Positions 7,035-15,486 of a DNA stretch of 64,000 nucleotides are shown piece by piece. Location: NCBI GenBank assembly GCA_963753055.1, contig CAVWAP010000001.1, positions 1,054,001 to 1,118,000 of the forward strand, in the 5' to 3' direction. Position 1 is the first letter of the stretch; the number at the start of each line of letters is the position of its first letter. Origin of the DNA: JAUWGC01 sp963753055. GTDB taxonomy: Bacteria > Bacteroidota > Bacteroidia > Bacteroidales > B18-G4. The notes below the pieces were generated by a model. The model did not search any database, was not told the origin of the DNA, and saw only the letters and a program-made list of their open reading frames with translations. The position numbers and the translations under genes are program-made.

Positions 7035-8963
7035 ATGGCGGTAAAGAGATCCATCAGCTTTAAGTTCAGCAGCTCCATACTTAGTATAGTGTTGATTATC
7101 ATGGTTATTATGATGTATTATAACTACAGGGTATCCCGCGACCTGGTCCTTGATAATGCGTCTCGTGATGTAAAAAACCTCACACATTCAACCATTAACC
7201 AGATAGATAACGTTTTTGAAAGTATCGAAAACATTCCTGAAGAATTTGCCCGGCTTTTGGAAAACCCTGAAATACAAAGGATTGACGCTAAGAAATCATT
7301 GATGGCGCTCATAGAAAGAGTCAAATTATTATATGGTTCAAGTGTTGCCTGGGAGCCAGCTGTTGTTGGAAAGGATACAATCTACAATGCCCCATATATG
7401 TATCGACAGGGTGATTCAATATTATTTAAAAATCTTAGCCAGGACGCCTATAAGTATCATCTTCAAGATTGGTACACCATTCCTAAAAAGCTTAATAAAC
7501 CGGTTTGGTCTGAACCATATTTTGATCAAGGAGGCGGTGACAGGTTAATGGTAACTTATTCTGTTCCATTTTATAAGATGGAGGGTGGTAAGAAGATTTT
7601 TAATGGTGTGGTAACTGCAGATTTATCTTTAAGACATCTTCAGGAACTGATTTCATCAATCCAGTTTTATGAAAAAGGTTATGCCTTGCTTATCACTGAG
7701 AAAGGTAAAATAGTGACTCATCCAGATATTGATTACAGAGAGGATAAATCAGTAATCAATATGCTTGATTATGTTAAAGATGAAAAAATGCTTGGCATCA
7801 TTAAACGGATGATGAAGGGGGAAAATGATTTTGTATCCCTGGATGGGATCGTATTCAAAGAAAAGGTTCACCCTGACTGGATGTCTTTTGCTCCGATACC
7901 ATCTACCGGCTGGTCGGTAGCTATCCTGTTTGATGAAAGCGATATCTATGCTGGATTGCACGATCTCATGTTAAAGCTTATAATCATTGGAATAGGGGGT
8001 TTGTTAGCTTTAGCTCTTATCATAGTCCTGCGCTCAAGAAAGATTACTAAACCCTTGAAGTTATTGGCTGAGGCAACAAAGGAACTAGGTGCCGGTAACC
8101 TTGATAAAGAACTCCCTGAGATCAACACCGGCGATGAGGTTGCTGAAATGGGATCATCCATAAAGTCAATGCAGCAGGACTTAATAACATATATTGAAAA
8201 CCTTAAGAAAACCACGGCAGAAAAGGAACAGATTGAATCAGAGATCAAGATAGCCAGCCAGATCCAGATGTCGATGCTTCCACAGGAAGCACCACTGCCA
8301 GCGTTAATCAATAACTATGCTGTTAAAGGGTACCTGCACCCCGCAAAAGAAGTTGGAGGTGATTTCTACGACTTTATAATTGCAGGTAGCAAACTATATT
8401 TTGCCATTGGGGATGTTTCTGGAAAAGGTGTTCCTGCAGCGCTATTTATGGCTAAGGCCATCACCTTGTTCAGAGCAAAAGCTGAAAAAAACCTTGAGGT
8501 AAACAGGATTGCTTTTGAGATGAACAATGACCTGAGTAAGTACAACGAGAGAGCAATGTTCGTAACGTTTTTTATTGGCATGTTAAATCATCAAACAGGG
8601 CAGCTGGAATACTGCAATGCTGGGCATAACCCACCATACATACAGGACGGTTCAAAGCCTGTGGAGGCTTTACAAATGGCTCATGGACTTCCTCTTGGTT
8701 TGATGTCGGATAAGAGTTACGGGAATGATGAGATCAAGATTGCTGATACATCCAGAATAATAATGTTCACTGATGGAGTTACTGAGGCTGAGAACAGCAA
8801 GCAAGATTTATACGGCGAAGAGCGCCTCCTGGAATTGTTGAAAAAGCAGCCGGATACTAATAATGAGCAATTAATCAAATTATTGCTTGAGGATTTACAA
8901 AGCTTTGTTGGAGATGCTGACCAGTCAGATGATATTACCCTGCTGATTCTTAATAAGCTATAA
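7035..8963 (+). CDS. Cache-HAMP-PP2C (SpoIIE/RsbU-type) protein phosphatase
   Basis: A membrane sensor phosphatase of about 642 residues. It has an N-terminal helix (about 9-28), an extracytoplasmic Cache-type sensing domain (about 30-305), a second helix (about 312-332, LIIIGIGGLLALALIIVLRS), a HAMP linker and short coiled coil, and a C-terminal PP2C/SpoIIE domain. The PP2C motifs are GGDFYDF, GDVSGKGVPAALFMA, CNAGHNPPY, MFTDGVTEAEN and SDDITLL, with the metal-binding aspartates in place. Relatives such as RsbU and RsbP dephosphorylate anti-anti-sigma (STAS) proteins in partner-switching pathways; no STAS or RsbW-like gene is next to it here. The ATG at 7035 is preferred over an upstream frame start at 7017. 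It overlaps the convergent usp gene by 14 bases. Confidence 0.9.
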   Translation: MAVKRSISFKFSSSILSIVLIIMVIMMYYNYRVSRDLVLDNASRDVKNLTHSTINQIDNVFESIENIPEEFARLLENPEIQRIDAKKSLMALIERVKLLYGSSVAWEPAVVGKDTIYNAPYMYRQGDSILFKNLSQDAYKYHLQDWYTIPKKLNKPVWSEPYFDQGGGDRLMVTYSVPFYKMEGGKKIFNGVVTADLSLRHLQELISSIQFYEKGYALLITEKGKIVTHPDIDYREDKSVINMLDYVKDEKMLGIIKRMMKGENDFVSLDGIVFKEKVHPDWMSFAPIPSTGWSVAILFDESDIYAGLHDLMLKLIIIGIGGLLALALIIVLRSRKITKPLKLLAEATKELGAGNLDKELPEINTGDEVAEMGSSIKSMQQDLITYIENLKKTTAEKEQIESEIKIASQIQMSMLPQEAPLPALINNYAVKGYLHPAKEVGGDFYDFIIAGSKLYFAIGDVSGKGVPAALFMAKAITLFRAKAEKNLEVNRIAFEMNNDLSKYNERAMFVTFFIGMLNHQTGQLEYCNAGHNPPYIQDGSKPVEALQMAHGLPLGLMSDKSYGNDEIKIADTSRIIMFTDGVTEAENSKQDLYGEERLLELLKKQPDTNNEQLIKLLLEDLQSFVGDADQSDDITLLILNKL

Positions 8964-9789
8964 TCTTCTTCCAGTTAAGATCACGTGGATTGATACACAT
9001 TACCGGTATCTGGGAAGTGTTGAAGATCAAATCTTCATCATAACTTCCAAGAATAAAGGTTGATAATCCTTTTTCAGGATTAGTCATGATCATGATCGTA
9101 TTAGCACTTTTAGTTGTTGCAAAATCAATGACCTGTTTTGTGAAATTGCTTGATTTTTCAGCAACATCAACCGTATAGTTGACACCTTTCTTATCAAAAT
9201 ATCCGGTAATCATTTTGACAGTATCATCTATTTTTGCACCTGGAAGTTGATAAATTAAGATCTTTGAGCCAAACTCATTTGCAATATGTGTAGCCCATTG
9301 TGTTTTTTCCCAGGGACCGGCATCACTGGTAATAGGAAGTACAATCTCTCGGAAATGTCCTTCAATCATTCTCTTTTGAACAACAATAACCGGAACCGGG
9401 GAGCTGGTAACCACTTTTAGCGCAAAACTGCCTGTAAGTTTCTGAAGGCCAACTTTCCCATGTGTTCCGAGAAAGATAAGGCTTGCACCAATTTCTTGAG
9501 CCACCTCACTTATGGTTGTAAAAATATTGCCTTCCCTGGCGATAATTTCCACATTGATATCTTTCTCTTTAGCAAGTTTTTCTGCAATCTTTTTGAGCTT
9601 TTCTTTGATGAATTCCTCACCCTGTCCGTCCTTCTTTAACATTGATTTTGTGTTGGAATCGATGACATGAAGGAGGGTTACCCTGAAATCAATTTTACTG
9701 GCTGTTTCGGCCGCCTGGTTCATGGCATTTTCACAGACTTCAGAAAAATCTGTTGGCACTAAGATGAGTTTATTATGCAAAGGGTCCAT
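8950..9789 (-). CDS. Tandem universal stress protein (UspA family)
   Basis: 279 residues with two UspA-like domains. The first (about 5-140) has a typical start (LILVPTDFSEVCENAM) and the ATP-binding pattern G-2x-G-9x-G-S (GTHGKVGLQKLTGS), then VPVIVV. The second (about 148-279) is divergent and lacks a full nucleotide motif (it has TNPEKGLSTFILGSYDEDLIF and IPVMCI). Such proteins are cytoplasmic and accumulate under stress or growth arrest. It is convergent with, and overlaps by 14 bases, the phosphatase gene. A TATCTTTG box lies about 40 bases upstream of its ATG. Confidence 0.9.
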   Translation of the reverse strand: MDPLHNKLILVPTDFSEVCENAMNQAAETASKIDFRVTLLHVIDSNTKSMLKKDGQGEEFIKEKLKKIAEKLAKEKDINVEIIAREGNIFTTISEVAQEIGASLIFLGTHGKVGLQKLTGSFALKVVTSSPVPVIVVQKRMIEGHFREIVLPITSDAGPWEKTQWATHIANEFGSKILIYQLPGAKIDDTVKMITGYFDKKGVNYTVDVAEKSSNFTKQVIDFATTKSANTIMIMTNPEKGLSTFILGSYDEDLIFNTSQIPVMCINPRDLNWKKIIAY

Positions 9790-9828
9790 AAAATCGGTAT
9801 TTTAAATGTGCTATTATTTCATTAAAAA

Positions 9829-9836
9829 CAAAGATA
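9829..9836 (-). promoter_or_regulatory. Putative -7 box for the universal stress protein (TATCTTTG)
   Basis: Matches TAnnTTTG on the minus strand, 40 bases before the ATG at 9789, in the only AT-rich spacer (86 bases) of this region. A -33 element is not evident. Confidence 0.4.
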
Positions 9837-9875
9837 TAAAAATAATATGTCTGCTATATGTTAAAAAAATATTAT

Positions 9876-10463
9876 TTATTGGTGGTTAAAAAGATCCTTG
9901 ATCTGATTCAAATTGAAGGCTTTACCCTCGTCTCTTAAAATCCTTGCGGATGATGTAAAGAACTGATGGTCTTCCATAAATGAAATCTGCAGTTTATACC
10001 ATTCGGCAAGCCGGGTTGATTTGATATGTAATACATCCCATTCTAAGCGGAGCCGGTGGGCGATCATGAAAAAGTCCTCTCTTCCGAGATAGTCAAGATC
10101 AGCGTCACAGAGTATCATCTCATTATGTTCCCTTGCACTTTGAGGCAATCTGGTTGTTAATATCATCTTTGAGATGCATTCAATATCATCATCAGAATAT
10201 CCAAAACCCGGCAGGGATTCCTTTGCAATAACAACACTTGCTGCTTCGTGACCGATATAGCTGGTTAACATCCCGATATCATGATATAATGCAGCTGTTT
10301 CAACAAGTAGCTGGTCATGTTTACTAATTCCTTCCATTCTGCATATCCTGACAGCTGAACGCCAAACATCAAGCGTATGTTCAAGGTCATGGTAATAGTG
10401 ATCAAGGTTGTTTTCTTCTTTCAATCTGCGGGTGATATATTCTTTAGCTTTGGTAATATCCAT
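9876..10463 (-). CDS. HD-domain phosphohydrolase-like protein
   Basis: 195 residues, mostly helical and cytoplasmic. The metal-binding HD superfamily pattern is seen as HDLEHTLDVW, the doublet LYHDIGML and the following GHE, with a later aspartate in LCDADLDYLGREDF. HD proteins of this size hydrolyse phosphate esters, often nucleotides or signalling nucleotides; the substrate cannot be told. It follows the adenylate cyclase gene by 34 bases on the same strand, so a role in nucleotide signalling is possible, but this is inference from position only. Confidence 0.8.
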   Translation of the reverse strand: MDITKAKEYITRRLKEENNLDHYYHDLEHTLDVWRSAVRICRMEGISKHDQLLVETAALYHDIGMLTSYIGHEAASVVIAKESLPGFGYSDDDIECISKMILTTRLPQSAREHNEMILCDADLDYLGREDFFMIAHRLRLEWDVLHIKSTRLAEWYKLQISFMEDHQFFTSSARILRDEGKAFNLNQIKDLFNHQ

Positions 10464-10497
10464 TTTATAGTCTAACAGTAAATAATTTGCAATTATA

Positions 10498-12624
10498 TTA
10501 AAACTTTTCTATTCCATCCCAGTCTTTTGGTGATCCAATCTCAATTAACCTCTCACAACGTTCAATATACCTGATTGTTGCAAGGTCGCCTGGATTGATT
10601 TTATAGACTTCTTTAAAGGCTTTTATTGCTTCTTCAAACTTCCTGTCTTTAAAAAATTGTATAGCTTTGCTGAAGGTCGGTTTAGATTTGATCTTGAGAT
10701 TTTTTATTTCTTCAGCTTCTCCGTCCAGGATCTCGAAAATGTAAATTGCCTGCTTCTTGCCCTTAACTTTTACAATGTCAAGAAAGCGGTACTGATAATT
10801 GGTTGGATCATTGATCTTGATCAATGTATCTTCTGAAATGATAATTGATGATCCATAATTTTTTGTTAATCCTTCCAACCGGGATGTGAGGTTAACTGCA
10901 TCTGAGATGACTGTTCCATCCATGCGTCCTTCACCACCAACAACACCAAGCATCAACATTCCTGTGTGTATACCAATACCAGTGTCTATTGGTGGTTGGC
11001 CAAACTGGCTTATAATATGGTTAAACTCTGTCAGTTTGATTTTCATTTCAATGGCTGCATTGATCGCATCTTCAGCCTTATCAGGAAACAACGCCATAAT
11101 GCTGTCTCCGATGAACTTGTCAATAAAACCATTATTATTCCGGATGACAGGTTCCATATAACCAAGGTAATTATTCAGGAAGTTGAAATTCTCTTTGGGT
11201 GTCATATGCTCAGAGATACCTGTAAAATCCCTTATATCAGAAAAAAGGATAGTCATTTCTTTTTGTACCTGATCCCCAAGTTTAATTTCTGATATGTTTT
11301 CTTTTCCTAAATATTCCAGGAACTGCCTTGGAACGAACCTGGCATTAGCCTCGTTCATGCGGCTAATGTTAATAATGTATTCCTTAAGCTTTATTGACAT
11401 GTCATTGTAGCCCTCGGTCAGTTCACCTATCTCATCATTCATCCTGACTATGCTAAGGTTGTCCATTTCACCTCTGCCTGTTCTCTGCATATTGCTTAGC
11501 AGTTCCCTTACAGGATACACAATATCAATAGTGGTCCATCGGATAAAAAACAGGAGATAGATCAGGGCAATAAATATGCCTGTGAAAATACCTCCAAACA
11601 TAAGCATGCTATCGTACACATTAACATAAAAAAGTCCACTTAGTGGTTGCTCCTGTATAGTGCCACCAAAATAATGGGCGTATTTACCTACCAGGATTTC
11701 CCATTGCTCACCGCTTAGCTGATCAACCTCCAGGTCATTGACCCTGGAAATGCTTATAAACAGGTAAAAAACAACAATAATTAAAGGCATCAGAGAAGTC
11801 ATGGCACTGGAAATCCAAAACCTGTTCCTGATCTTGCCTTCCTTTAGGTTTTCCAGCCTTTTTGTCAGTTCTTGCGGAGTGTAAACATGTTCAATATATC
11901 GGATATGCACCCTGTGTTTCTGCCAATAGTAGACAAATAAAACTGTTAAAAGGGCCGAAACAAAGGTGATGAAGAAGAATTGTTCATAGAACTTCTGTGT
12001 AATATCGTTAAATCCTCCAATGATAAAGAGTTTATATGCCATATAACCCAGGGTGATACCAAAACTTAAGAATAGTATTCCTGAAAATATCACCGGGGTT
12101 CTTATTAGCAGCTTCCGGCAAAACTTATAAAGCTTATCGGATATTTGTTTATGCTTACGTTTTCGCCAGAAATATATCTTAAATGGAAGACTGAATCCAA
12201 AACCTAAAATAAAGCTGATAAGTAGGAGTTTTAGTAAAAAATAGATTGTCCCACCAAATTCCCAATCATCATCCCCTTCACTTAAATCTACGGAAGCAGG
12301 CTGGCTAACTGATAATGTATCTGCCTGGTCATACGCTCCTGCTATTAGTGCTGTGTCATTATTAAGAATAATAGAGTCAAGGATAAAATCCGGCAAATCA
12401 TTCAGTACTGTATCCTGCATCAGGGAATCAAGTCTGGGCTGAAAGGCCTGCAGATTTAAAGCATTGGTTGAATCCAGGTTGTTGGACTCAACCCACATGG
12501 GACCATACTTGAACAAGAGGATGCCTGAAACCGGCATGACGAGGAAGAAATACAGCAATGTAGCAAGAATGTAAATTCTTAAGCCAAAGAATCTTGGAAC
12601 ATTACTTTTGATTTTAGCTCCCAT
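10498..12624 (-). CDS. Membrane class III adenylate cyclase with HAMP domain
   Basis: 708 residues. About six membrane helices lie in the first 390 residues, with an extracytoplasmic loop of about 90 residues after the first. A HAMP linker follows, then the class III cyclase domain. Its metal-binding aspartates are in ILFSDIRDFTGISEH and IDKFIGDSIMALFP. The Lys in IDKF and the Asp in VISDAVN are the usual ATP-selecting pair, and N and R follow in NLTSRLE. A short TPR-like helical tail ends the protein (about 640-708). It should make cAMP from ATP in response to a membrane signal. It starts 25 bases after the oxidoreductase gamma-subunit stop, so it may be read through from the fermentation genes upstream. 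Confidence 0.9.
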   Translation of the reverse strand: MGAKIKSNVPRFFGLRIYILATLLYFFLVMPVSGILLFKYGPMWVESNNLDSTNALNLQAFQPRLDSLMQDTVLNDLPDFILDSIILNNDTALIAGAYDQADTLSVSQPASVDLSEGDDDWEFGGTIYFLLKLLLISFILGFGFSLPFKIYFWRKRKHKQISDKLYKFCRKLLIRTPVIFSGILFLSFGITLGYMAYKLFIIGGFNDITQKFYEQFFFITFVSALLTVLFVYYWQKHRVHIRYIEHVYTPQELTKRLENLKEGKIRNRFWISSAMTSLMPLIIVVFYLFISISRVNDLEVDQLSGEQWEILVGKYAHYFGGTIQEQPLSGLFYVNVYDSMLMFGGIFTGIFIALIYLLFFIRWTTIDIVYPVRELLSNMQRTGRGEMDNLSIVRMNDEIGELTEGYNDMSIKLKEYIINISRMNEANARFVPRQFLEYLGKENISEIKLGDQVQKEMTILFSDIRDFTGISEHMTPKENFNFLNNYLGYMEPVIRNNNGFIDKFIGDSIMALFPDKAEDAINAAIEMKIKLTEFNHIISQFGQPPIDTGIGIHTGMLMLGVVGGEGRMDGTVISDAVNLTSRLEGLTKNYGSSIIISEDTLIKINDPTNYQYRFLDIVKVKGKKQAIYIFEILDGEAEEIKNLKIKSKPTFSKAIQFFKDRKFEEAIKAFKEVYKINPGDLATIRYIERCERLIEIGSPKDWDGIEKF

Positions 12625-12639
12625 AGACCGATAATTTTC

Positions 12640-12667
12640 TTGTCACTTGTCACTTGCCACTTGTCAC
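12640..12667. repeat. Heptamer array C (TTGTCAC, 4 units) covering a stop codon
   Basis: Units TTGTCAC, TTGTCAC, TTGCCAC, TTGTCAC in perfect phase. The stop codon of the oxidoreductase gamma gene (12650-12652, minus strand) falls inside unit 2, so the last five residues (VTSGK) are encoded by repeat sequence. Confidence 0.8.
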
Positions 12668-13204
12668 TGGTTTTATAATTTCTAATCCCCGCATAATCGC
12701 TTTCTCATTATCAGGGATCATATGGTGGTAACGTTTTGGTAAAGATTTTTTTAATCCAAGGATTACATTTTCGAGTTCAACGATGGGCTTAACTTTCAGG
12801 TAACCACCCAGGACGATCATGTTAAAGATCTTGGCCAGTCCCATCCTGGCAGCTTCATCATTGGCATCGATACGAAAGATATTGATATCTTTTCTTTCCG
12901 GGTGCCTGGTAATGCCATTACCATCATATATCAATGTGCCTCCCTTTTTAACCATTGGTTCAAACTTATCCATTGATTGCTGGTTAAGTATAATGGCAGT
13001 ATCGTATTCTGTGAGGATAGGTGAGCTGATTCTTTCATCACTAAGGATGACAGTAACATTGGCTGTACCACCTCTCATCTCCGGACCATATGATGGCATC
13101 CAGCTAACTTCCTGGTTTTGCATAATGCCAGAGTATGCAAGGATCTTGCCCATTGAAAGCACTCCCTGACCTCCAAATCCTGCAATGATAATCTCTTCTG
13201 TCAT
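12650..13204 (-). CDS. 2-oxoacid:ferredoxin oxidoreductase, gamma subunit
   Basis: 184 residues with the family's N-terminal glycine-rich motif (IIIAGFGGQGVLSMGK) and the conserved SYGPEMRGGTANVTV. It is the gamma (KorC/VorC/PorG) part of the four-component enzyme that oxidatively decarboxylates 2-oxoacids to acyl-CoA and passes electrons to ferredoxin. The gene order ferredoxin-alpha-beta-gamma matches 2-oxoglutarate and branched-chain 2-oxoacid enzymes. The ATG lies 18 bases after the beta-subunit stop. The C-terminus ends within a 7-bp repeat array. Confidence 0.93.
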   Translation of the reverse strand: MTEEIIIAGFGGQGVLSMGKILAYSGIMQNQEVSWMPSYGPEMRGGTANVTVILSDERISSPILTEYDTAIILNQQSMDKFEPMVKKGGTLIYDGNGITRHPERKDINIFRIDANDEAARMGLAKIFNMIVLGGYLKVKPIVELENVILGLKKSLPKRYHHMIPDNEKAIMRGLEIIKPVTSGK

Positions 13205-13222
13205 AATCGTTCTTTTTAAACC

Positions 13223-14011
13223 TTATTTAACCATTTGACCATCAACCTTGATATCGCCCATTGGATAAAATGGAAACATATTTTCTTCCATCCATTTATT
13301 AGCTTGTACAGGGGTCATCTTCCATCCGGAATTACAATTGGATACTATCTCTATCAGGCAAGTTCCTGTATTACCGGATTTTTGGTATTCAAAGGCCTTG
13401 CGAATAGCTTTCTTTGCTTTTCTTACTGCACCTGGTGTATGAACTGAGTGTCGTGTAACAAATTGTGTCCCGGGTAATTCTGCAACAAGTTCTGTGATTT
13501 TTAAAGGATTTCCCATTGTTTGGACATCCCTGCCATAGGGACTGGTGGATGATTTCATGCCTGGCAGGGTAGTAGGGGCCATCTGGCCTCCTGTCATCCC
13601 GTAAATTCCATTATTAATGAAGATAATCAGGAAGTTTTCTCCGCGGTTACATGCATGGATTGTTTCAGCTGTTCCAATAGCAGCAAGGTCACCATCACCC
13701 TGGTAGGTGAAGACAAATTTATCAGGCCAGGTCCTTTTGATGCCTGTGGCCAGCGCAGGGGCCCGGCCGTGTGCTGCCTGCTGCATGTCGATATTCATGA
13801 ATTCGTAGGCCAGTACAGAACAACCAACGGGAGCTACACCAATGGTGTCTTCCTGGATACCCATTTCATCGACAACTTCCATGGCGATCCTGTGGGCAGT
13901 CCCATGTCCGCATCCCGGACAATAGCTCAGGACCTTATCTCTCATCAGGTCGGTCTTTTTATAAACCAGGTTCTTTTCCTGGATTATTTCTTTAGTCAAT
14001 TCATCTCTCAT
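13223..14011 (-). CDS. 2-oxoacid:ferredoxin oxidoreductase, beta (TPP-binding) subunit
   Basis: 262 residues. It binds thiamine diphosphate through the GDGDLAAIGTAETIHACNRG segment and the following NNGIYGMTGGQMAPT. It has the family's N-terminal YCPGCGHGTAHR and the GCS loop of GVAPVGCSVL. It forms the catalytic centre with the alpha subunit. There is one base between this ATG and the alpha-subunit stop, so translation is coupled. Specificity (2-oxoglutarate, 2-oxoisovalerate or other) cannot be fixed from these motifs; relatives in this phylum are usually annotated as VOR- or KOR-like. Confidence 0.93.
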   Translation of the reverse strand: MRDELTKEIIQEKNLVYKKTDLMRDKVLSYCPGCGHGTAHRIAMEVVDEMGIQEDTIGVAPVGCSVLAYEFMNIDMQQAAHGRAPALATGIKRTWPDKFVFTYQGDGDLAAIGTAETIHACNRGENFLIIFINNGIYGMTGGQMAPTTLPGMKSSTSPYGRDVQTMGNPLKITELVAELPGTQFVTRHSVHTPGAVRKAKKAIRKAFEYQKSGNTGTCLIEIVSNCNSGWKMTPVQANKWMEENMFPFYPMGDIKVDGQMVK

Positions 14012-14012
14012 A

Positions 14013-15098
14013 CTATTTGCCTCCTAAAAATTTATTCTCTATAACTTCCAGGACTTCTGCCGGTGAATGGATGATACCACCCATCCTTCCATAATGCTCG
14101 ACCCTAACCAGTCCTTCAACTGCTAATTTGACATCTTCAACCATTTGTCCGGCACTAAGCTCAAGACTAAGTATTCCTTTTACTTTACCTGCAAGCTTAT
14201 AAACCTGCTCACTTGGGAAAGGGTATAATGAGATAGGACGTAGCAATCCTATATTGATTCCTTTTTCTTTACCTAATTGTATGGTTTTCTGCGCTATCCT
14301 GGCGCTGGATCCATAGGCAACAATCAGATAATCAGCATTATCACAATTAATTTCTTCGAAACGCACTTCTTTTTCACAGATCTCCTTGTACTTTGCCTGC
14401 AGCTTTTCATTATGTTTTTCCTGGCGTGAAGGATCAAGATCCAATGAGGTAATTACATTCCTGTCGCGATCAGGCTTTTTCCCGGTTGTGGCCCATGGGA
14501 TGTTTTTTTCAATCCATTCTGTGCTCCACCGTTCAACAGGTTTAAACAGTTCGACTTTCTCCATCATCTGTCCGATCAGGCCATCAGACAGAAGAAGTAC
14601 TGGTGTCCTGTACTTAAATGCCAGATCAAATGATAGGGGAACAAAATCGGCCATCTCCTGAACTGATGCCGGAGCGAGAACGATGACATGGTAATCCCCA
14701 TGTCCACCTCCCTTGGTAGCCTGGAAATAATCAGCCTGCGAGGGTTGAATGGTGCCCAGTCCTGGACCTCCACGGACAACATTTAATACTACACATGGTA
14801 GCTCGGCACCGGCCAGATATGACATCCCTTCCATCATGAGACTGATACCGGGACTTGATGAGGAAGTCATAACTTTCTTTCCTGTACCCGCGGCACCATA
14901 GATCATATTGATGGATGCCACCTCACTTTCGGCTTGCAAAACAACCATCCCTGTCCTTTCCATCGGCTTTTCTGCCATGAGGTATTCAATAACTTCGGAC
15001 TGGGGAGTGATAGGATATCCGAAATAGGCATCAACACCTGCGCGGATTGCTGCCTCAGCAACCGCCTCATTGCCTTTCATTAATTTCAATTCGCCCAT
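14013..15098 (-). CDS. vorB: 2-oxoacid:ferredoxin oxidoreductase, alpha subunit (VorB/KorA-like)
   Basis: 361 residues, the pyrimidine-binding and CoA-side subunit. It has the diagnostic N-terminus LMKGNEAVAEAAIRAGVDAY, the loop FGYPITPQSEV, the ESEVASINMIYGAAGTGKKV stretch and a transketolase C-terminal region (DYLIVAYGSSARIA). It oxidises 2-oxoacids such as 2-oxoisovalerate or 2-oxoglutarate to the CoA thioester with reduction of ferredoxin. It lies 25 bases downstream of the ferredoxin-like subunit and one base upstream of the beta subunit. The symbol follows the common annotation of close relatives; the substrate is not proven. Confidence 0.9.
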   Translation of the reverse strand: MGELKLMKGNEAVAEAAIRAGVDAYFGYPITPQSEVIEYLMAEKPMERTGMVVLQAESEVASINMIYGAAGTGKKVMTSSSSPGISLMMEGMSYLAGAELPCVVLNVVRGGPGLGTIQPSQADYFQATKGGGHGDYHVIVLAPASVQEMADFVPLSFDLAFKYRTPVLLLSDGLIGQMMEKVELFKPVERWSTEWIEKNIPWATTGKKPDRDRNVITSLDLDPSRQEKHNEKLQAKYKEICEKEVRFEEINCDNADYLIVAYGSSARIAQKTIQLGKEKGINIGLLRPISLYPFPSEQVYKLAGKVKGILSLELSAGQMVEDVKLAVEGLVRVEHYGRMGGIIHSPAEVLEVIENKFLGGK

Positions 15099-15123
15099 TA
15101 TTCAGCAATTTATATTTTTAGTA

Positions 15124-15354
15124 TTAAGCATCCACTTTCATGCGATAAACAGTAATAACGCCATCGGGACAAACAACGGCACAGTTGGTACATCCGATGC
15201 AGGCCTCAGGGTTTGCCATATATGAGTAGTGATAACCCTTGCCATTTACTTCTTCAGCAAGATCAATCACTTCAGTTGGACAAGCACCGATACATACTGA
15301 GCAACCTTTGCACCGTTCGATATCAACAACTATCCTTCCTTTTACTTTTGCCAT
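15124..15354 (-). CDS. 2[4Fe-4S] ferredoxin-like delta subunit
   Basis: 76 residues with two complete iron-sulfur motifs (CKGCSVCIGACP and CIGCTNCAVVCP), each binding one [4Fe-4S] cluster. As the first gene of the ferredoxin-alpha-beta-gamma block it is the electron-transfer subunit of the 2-oxoacid oxidoreductase. The 132-base gap before it is the longest within the fermentation block, so it could hold an internal promoter; the best candidate box reads TGTCTTTG (15368-15375, minus strand), one base off TAnnTTTG. Confidence 0.93.
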   Translation of the reverse strand: MAKVKGRIVVDIERCKGCSVCIGACPTEVIDLAEEVNGKGYHYSYMANPEACIGCTNCAVVCPDGVITVYRMKVDA

Positions 15355-15486
15355 TTTTATTAGATTACAAAGACATTATTAAAACTTAGTTCTAACAGGT
15401 GTACGAAATTACAATTTTATCTTAAATCATATTGGTTCCTTCATGATATTTTGAAGGGAAGCCAAACAATTTATAACAGATTTAAA

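Noticed and set aside
15420..15450. Terminator hairpin after the aminotransferase (CCTTCA ... TGAAGG)
   Set aside because: Only a 6-bp stem and no T-tract follows on the minus strand, so termination cannot be supported.
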